Origin: Rhinopomastus cyanomelas
Taxonomy: Eukaryota; Chordata; Aves; Bucerotiformes; Rhinopomastidae
DNA length: 64,000 nt
Reading direction: 5' to 3'
NCBI GenBank assembly: GCA_013400115.1
Contig: VXBP01003622.1
Location: 248,001 to 312,000, forward strand
Shown here: positions 59,050 to 64,000 of the stretch, in pieces
Layout of the letters: each line of letters begins with the position of its first letter
Numbering within the stretch: the stretch's first letter is position 1
Notes under the pieces: model-generated
What the model saw: only the letters and a program-made list of their open reading frames with translations
Database searches by the model: none
Told to the model about the DNA's origin: nothing
Translations under genes and position numbers: made by a program

Positions 59050-61490
59050 GGGATAATTCGCTTAAGTGAGCGCAGAACCGCGATCCCCTGCGCAAAGTCC
59101 CACAGCCTCGCTTCCGTGCTGGGGCTTCGCCGAGCCTGCCCGAGGACAGGGCTGCTCCGAGCTGGGCGCGTCTGTGCAAGGGAGAATTGAGGAGGGGAGG
59201 GCATTCTTCTGTCGTTTCTCAGTGGATGGGAGAGCCCGGGGCACTGGGGCATCCCACTGTCACCCGTGTTTCAGGTGAGCTGAAACAGCCGCAGCCGCTT
59301 TTACACCGTTTCTCGGACGTTTGTGTTTACTGAGTCTGCATGTGCGCTTGGCTTTTCTTCCCTCTCTCATCAGCTTTCTTCTGCTGGATTCATTCAGTGG
59401 CGCGATAATCCAATGTTGGTGATATCTCAATTCATTAACATAATGAATCAGAAGGAAGAGGCTGGTTATAAATCAGGACGCTTCTATTTATGTGAAAGAT
59501 CTTGGCAACTGGCAGCAGCGAGGAAAACGGTGGAAAGGGGTATCAGACTCTCAGGCAGGACTTGAGGAACGCGGTGGCAGGAGCTCTCAGATGTTCCTTG
59601 GGCGATGTAAGCTCCTGAGCCCTTCGAAAGACTGTCGTGCCCATCGCAGCTTGGCAGCAGCGCTGACCTGGGGAGATTTTATTTGGCTCGGGGTTGGGGG
59701 CGCTTCCAAAAGCTCGGCGAGCAGCAGGGAGTGGTGAAGCCCCTGCCCTGGACCAGATCGCTTCCCGAGTTACTCAGCAGCCCCCGTATTCTGGAAAGAG
59801 ACGGCAGAAATGCAAATAGTTGTTCGAAAGGAAAGTCAAATTATGTGTTCTTTGAGGCTTAAAAACTCAAAACTTAATTCTGTTTTTTTTAATTGTTTGA
59901 GGACTCATCTTTTCGTGATTCCGTCAGTTAGCAAGAGCTAGGTGAGAGACATATCGGTAATAGGAGTACATGGTTTTAGCCAGACAGGGATAGTGGTGTG
60001 AGTGGGTCAAGATCAGGATCAGGATCATCAGGAGAGCCGGGAGCGGACATCAAGACCTGAAAAGAGCTTTTTTCCTTGATGTGCCTTTACTAAGTACCCA
60101 GGGTGGTGGCAGTGGGTGTTGGTGAGCACCGCGCTGTGCCCTGGAAAGCGTCAGGGCTGGTGTCTCGAGAGAAGCTAGAGACGGGAACGACAAGAATGGA
60201 GTGTAGGAAAGGGAACGGTTTGGGACAAAGCTGGCCATGGTGTGAGGCCTGCCCGCAGGAGCTCTCAGGAGAAGAAGGATTTGGGATGAGTGTGTCACCA
60301 AGTAGCCCCCCACGTCAGCACCGCAGACCCCAATGTCGTTGCACACCCCAGGGCCCGCCTGCCCGTCGCTGTCCCGTTCACATGCGACTCTTCTTGGGGT
60401 CCATCGTGGACTGGGAGCCGGTAACTCTCGCTGTGACAGGTACTGGCGGAAGAGCGATGCCTGCACTGAGACCCACTGCTGCCACCTTCCCCTCCACGGC
60501 ACAGTTAGCTGCCTCCGGCCCCTTCTCTCACCTCGGAGCTCAGGGGCAGGTGGCCCTGGAACCCAGATCTGAAGGGACAGAGAGGGGTCGAGGAAAGGCG
60601 GGGAAGGAGTAGGCACGAGCCGCGCCGTCGGGGCTGGGGAAGTGTGCGAGGCAAAGGACAGCGATATCCTCTCCTCAACCCCGGGAGGTGGTGGGGCCCG
60701 CGAGGCCCCTCTGTGGGAAGACCTTCTTGGGCGGCACACTAGGACAGGCTGGCACGATCGAGGCCCGACGGGCTCACTGAAAAATAACGCGAATAGTTCG
60801 ATAAAACGGCTCAAGGCAGCAGAAATAGAAGTTCCGCGGGCACCTGGGTATCCGCGGGGACCTGGCGGTGGAGAAAGGCATGTGTCAGTGTGGCGTGGTG
60901 TTGACTTAAGCTAAAGTGCTAAGCCATTCCTAAACCTAAGTCAATACTGACTTAAGCCAAAATTGTTATTAACGAGCTCTAATCTGATTTAAGAGCCTCT
61001 GAGCGAGCGCGTCTACACGACGGTAGAGCAGGCGCGGTGTCTTTTGCTTCGCTCCGCGGGCCCCGTTCCCAGGAGGGTCCCTGAGGTGGCCGTGCCCGCA
61101 GCCTAGGACAGCGGTAGAAGTCGTCACAGGTGGGCGGCGGGGAAAAGAGGGGTTCGGGGCAGCTCTGATTCCTGGAGAGAGCCGGGCCGCGGTGATTTGA
61201 GCTGCCCGATGATGTATCTCTGCGGGGTAACCTCACAGAACCGGAGCCAGCTCGCCTGGCCTGAGATCCCCTTTCCCGAGGGGCGGTGCGGGATGAGCCC
61301 GGGCTATGCAACGCCTCCGAGCCGGGGCTATCGGGTCTCCTTGGCGGTGTCCGGCCCGGGGGCGGCACCGAGTTCCGGCAGCTCCGCCGGCTCGGGAAAG
61401 GGACAAACAAATAATTTTTCTCTATGTTATTTCCCCCGTCCCAACGGGGCAGTTGAGCCCTCCACTCCACCCCGCAGTGGGGGCCTTTCT
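59050..61490. promoter_or_regulatory. Cluster of CpG-rich segments (probable FEZF2 regulatory domain)
   Basis: GC-rich, CpG-dense segments at about 59.05-59.29, 60.08-60.78 and 60.99-61.48 kb alternate with AT-rich blocks. One of these blocks contains ATTCATTA-ACA-TAATGAAT (59430-59448), an inverted pair of homeodomain cores. Such island clusters typically surround developmental transcription-factor genes. In human the next gene after C3orf14 is FEZF2, so the DNA probably belongs to its regulatory landscape. Open frames of up to 254 codons here result from few stops in GC-rich DNA. Confidence 0.5.
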
Positions 61491-61499
61491 TTTCTTCCC

Positions 61500-62125
61500 C
61501 ACCAGCTTTGAGCAGCCTTGTTTCAGATTGGCCTTTTTATGTTTGATATAAAGAATAGTTGTTGGCCAATTCCATCTTTTCATCGCTGCTCTCCAGGCCC
61601 GGGTCCAAGCGGCTTGTCAGATGCTCATTAACTCCCCCTTTGGCTCTTTCCAGTGTGTCTCCTAAGCTCATTGTGCCAAGAACTAGCGCTTCTTTCTCTT
61701 TACACGGCTCCCTTTCTCTGCTCCATCAGGGAGACAAATTACTTTCCAAAAGGGATCGCCAGGGATGGTTTAATGAGAATTTCTCTAGGGCTGGCCGTGG
61801 AAATCAATGTAGTTAACATTCGGTGCACTTAATTGGACTTTTCTCTTCTGCCTCCTTCAAAAAAACTCTGAAGCTATCCTGTTAATCTCTCATTTGTAAT
61901 CAATTGTGTTGACTAAACAAAAGTCTAGGTCGTCCTTTCTTCCTGTCCCAGACAATCCTTTGTTGCCTCTAAATGCCTCATTCTTGAGTGCTCCTGGTCG
62001 TGTAGATGGGTCCGATTGTTGACAGTTCATTATTGCGCTTTTGTCCATTTAATCTCCCTCGCTGTGTTTTGCATGTGCATGCCTTAATGAGCTCCGTTGG
62101 CAATTAACATGTTTCTAGCAGCAAA
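61500..62125. promoter_or_regulatory. Candidate developmental enhancer, AT-rich block between CpG islands
   Basis: A 0.6-kb sharply bounded AT-rich block without repeats. It is dense in motifs: an inverted SOX pair ACAATCCTTTGTT (61952-61964), FOX-like TAAACA at about 61914, TGACAG (MEIS/TGIF type) near 62020, POU-like TTTTGCAT near 62069, and homeodomain cores TTAATGAG and CAATTAA at 62085-62107. Location and composition fit a FEZF2-linked enhancer; in mouse a SOX-dependent cortical Fezf2 enhancer lies downstream of the gene. Identity is unproven. Confidence 0.45.
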
Positions 62126-62149
62126 CTGGTTGCTCAGACGTTTGGAGAG

Positions 62150-63870
62150 CGGAGTGCAGGGAAAAGGGCAACGCAGCTGCCTTTAGGTTGTTCGCTTCCC
62201 GGTGCCCGGCGCGATGCCGGGGCCCGATGGGACGCACCTCGGTGCCGCCCGCTCCAAGGGAGACCCAGCCCGGGCTGGGCCGGGCCGAGCCGAGCCGGAG
62301 GGATGCCCGGTGGCTCTGGCACGTCGCTGCCTTCACGGAGGCACCTCTGACCCTCCCTCCGAGGCACCGACACCGCTCAATCTGTTGTGTGCGCGGCTGC
62401 GGCGCCGGGAGAGGGCTGGTTGTTGTTGGGGGGTGGGGGGGTGTTAGTTTTGCTTTTTTCTTTTTTTTGTGTGCGGGTTTTTGTTATTATTGAGGCTTGC
62501 TGGCAAGAATGCCGAAGTCTGAGCAGTCGTGGACAGCAGAAACATCTTGTGAGGGAGAAGATAATTGGAGTCTCTGGCGTGTGTGTGTCTGACAGAGCCG
62601 CCCCTCCCCCGCGATCTGCGGTTTGTGTGTGCCGGGATCCGGGTGAGATCCCGGGGGGAGGAAGGGGGGAGAGGGGAGGAGGGGGGCCGGGGCCGGCCGG
62701 TGGCAAGTGCACTGCGGTGGCCCCATCCCAGTGTGTCCCAGGTCGGATCGAAACCGGAGCGACGCCTGGCCCAGGAGAGGACCAAACCGCACCCCCAGAA
62801 GCGGCCAGCACGGTCCTTCGGAGTGCCCCGAGGATGCCCTTAGCCGTGACGAGGATGCCGCTCCTCCTCTCGCAGACGGTTCTGTAAACAACGTCGCTTT
62901 TTATAAAAAAAAAAATGCGAAAAAGAACGCGCTTCCCTAATTCCCTTCCCGGGAGTAGGTTTCGTGCTGCTCTCGCCCGTCAGGAGGGCTGGGAAGCAGT
63001 CTGCGAGCTGTCTGCGGGGCCTGCAGCTCTGCCTGGCTCCCACTTTCCCGGCTGGCAGCCCAGAGCGATCCCAGCGCCCGGAGTGCGGAGGAAGAGTCGC
63101 TTCCCCCGGACCTGGCACCGGCTCCGCAGGCTGTGCTGGACACGCCAGTCACCCTCGCGCCCCGCTCCACTTCTTCAGCATTTCGTCCTACTGTGGGCTT
63201 CCCTCTACAGTGTCCTCACGAGAGTGAGAGGGTCTCGTCTCACTATCCCGCCCCGTCGGTCGCGACGGCGGGTGGACCGCACTTGGCTGGCGGGAGTAGC
63301 CGCACCCGTCTGCGAGGGGCTGAACTACCGTCCCTTCACCTCCGGGAAGAGTTGCCCCTCAAAGGTTTCCCAAAGCCGTCACTTAACGGTGATGGAGGTT
63401 GTATTTTTAAGTTTTCCTTTAACATATATTTATCTCAAAACCTTTCGACAAGTTCCAGCCGTAACGGGCTTTCCCCGCTGTCGGGATCACCGAGAATCCT
63501 TTCCCGCTCCTCAGCCGGCTCCTCAACCAAACTACTAGCATTTAAAACATGCAACCCCGAGAACTCCCGCACTGGTCCCCGGCCCCGCGGCAGGAGCAGG
63601 AGGACCTTCAGCCCCCAGTCCCGCTCCTCGGGAAGCATCGCTCCCGGTAGTGAATCCAGAAATCCGGAGCGAGGGGTCGGCTCCGGGCCCTGCGCTCGGC
63701 GACGAGCTGTGCTTGTCCTCGCCTCCCATCATTTAAGCACTCAATTAAGCGGAGGAAGGTGAACCCACCCCCCGTGCCGTCCCCAGGCATTTTATTGCCT
63801 GGGTCCTTCCCCTCTTCATTGGCCAGCCCGGCCCTGGCAGCACGCACAGGCGCGGCCGCTCCAGCTCCCT
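62150..63870. promoter_or_regulatory. CpG islands at the right end of the window
   Basis: Very CpG-dense DNA at about 62.15-62.42, 62.58-62.88, 62.95-63.35 and 63.45-63.86 kb. It includes a G-quadruplex motif (62653-62686) and a long G run near 62430. No C2H2 zinc-finger codons or other domain appear on either strand, so no FEZF2 exon is inside the window. An unannotated transcript start here is possible. Confidence 0.6.
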
Positions 63871-64000
63871 TCTGCGCTACAATAATATTGTTCCTAACGA
63901 CGTGGCCAGAATAGACACTTGCATATTAAAAATGAGGGGGGGGAGGAAATGATAAAGGAATACTTAGTGTATTCCAAGTGCTTGATTATCCATGTTCTGA

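Noticed and set aside
60050..60814. 254-codon minus-strand frame in the CpG-rich region
   Set aside because: The translation is Pro/Arg/Ser-rich with no domain, and overlapping frames of similar size exist on the other strand. It reflects few stop codons in GC-rich DNA.
63133..63762. 209-codon and overlapping 207-codon plus-strand frames
   Set aside because: Low-complexity Arg/Ser/Pro composition, mutually overlapping, no homology, no splice or promoter support. No zinc-finger pattern, so not FEZF2.
1..64000. PTPRZ1 as the identity of the phosphatase gene
   Set aside because: PTPRZ1 is close in D1 and D2, but the tail [16 protein letters not shown] and [13 protein letters not shown], plus the neighbour C3orf14, point to PTPRG.
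1..64000. CRISPR arrays, prokaryotic operons, integrated virus genomes or intact LTR elements
   Set aside because: No regularly spaced repeats, no ribosome-binding-site gene arrays, and no gag/pol/env-type frames other than CR1 reverse transcriptase were found.

Overview
This window looks like nuclear DNA from a bird. Two genes are split into exons with standard GT-AG introns, long non-coding stretches separate them, and every recognisable interspersed repeat is a CR1 LINE (or one possible ancient tRNA-type SINE). There are no Alu/L1-type mammalian repeats. The CR1 copies include one young-looking insertion whose reverse-transcriptase frame is still open and whose tail repeats an ATACTGTG unit. 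Recent, intact CR1 would suit a lineage with active CR1 such as woodpeckers and relatives, but that placement is an inference.

Layout. (1) 1-22,980: the 3' end of PTPRG on the + strand. Fourteen coding exons (1,193-17,918; 1,779 nt; 592 aa plus stop) encode most of the membrane-proximal phosphatase domain D1, all of the pseudophosphatase domain D2 and the C-terminal tail. They are followed by a long 3' UTR ending near an AATAAA at 22,956. D1 keeps the WPD aspartate and the HCS(A)GVGRTG signature. D2 has Asp in place of the catalytic Cys and WPN in place of WPD, as known for this receptor class. CR1 copies sit in several introns. The largest (12.6-14.2 kb) lies between two D2 exons. (2) 22,980-44,570: a gene-free interval of about 21 kb holding at least eight CR1 fragments, one of them with a single N, and a few low-repeat AT-rich blocks that may be conserved non-coding DNA. 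(3) 44,600-54,630: a small + strand gene recognised as the C3orf14 orthologue (131 aa, coiled-coil, function unknown). It has a GC-rich CCAAT-box promoter, a probable non-coding first exon and four coding exons. (4) 54,630-64,000: no gene. From about 59 kb the DNA turns into a cluster of CpG islands alternating with AT-rich blocks dense in homeodomain, SOX, POU and FOX-like motifs. In human the order is PTPRG - C3orf14 - FEZF2, so this tail is probably the regulatory domain of FEZF2, whose zinc-finger exons are not in the window.

The two genes are neighbours by conserved synteny and have no visible functional link. PTPRG encodes a cell-surface receptor tyrosine phosphatase. C3orf14 encodes a small intracellular helical protein. 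I found no new multi-gene system. The items most worth a second look are the young CR1 inside PTPRG, a possible 9-codon uORF ending two bases before the C3orf14 start, the candidate FEZF2 enhancer block at 61.5-62.1 kb, several perfect palindromes in non-coding DNA, and the N in a CR1 that may mark an assembly join.
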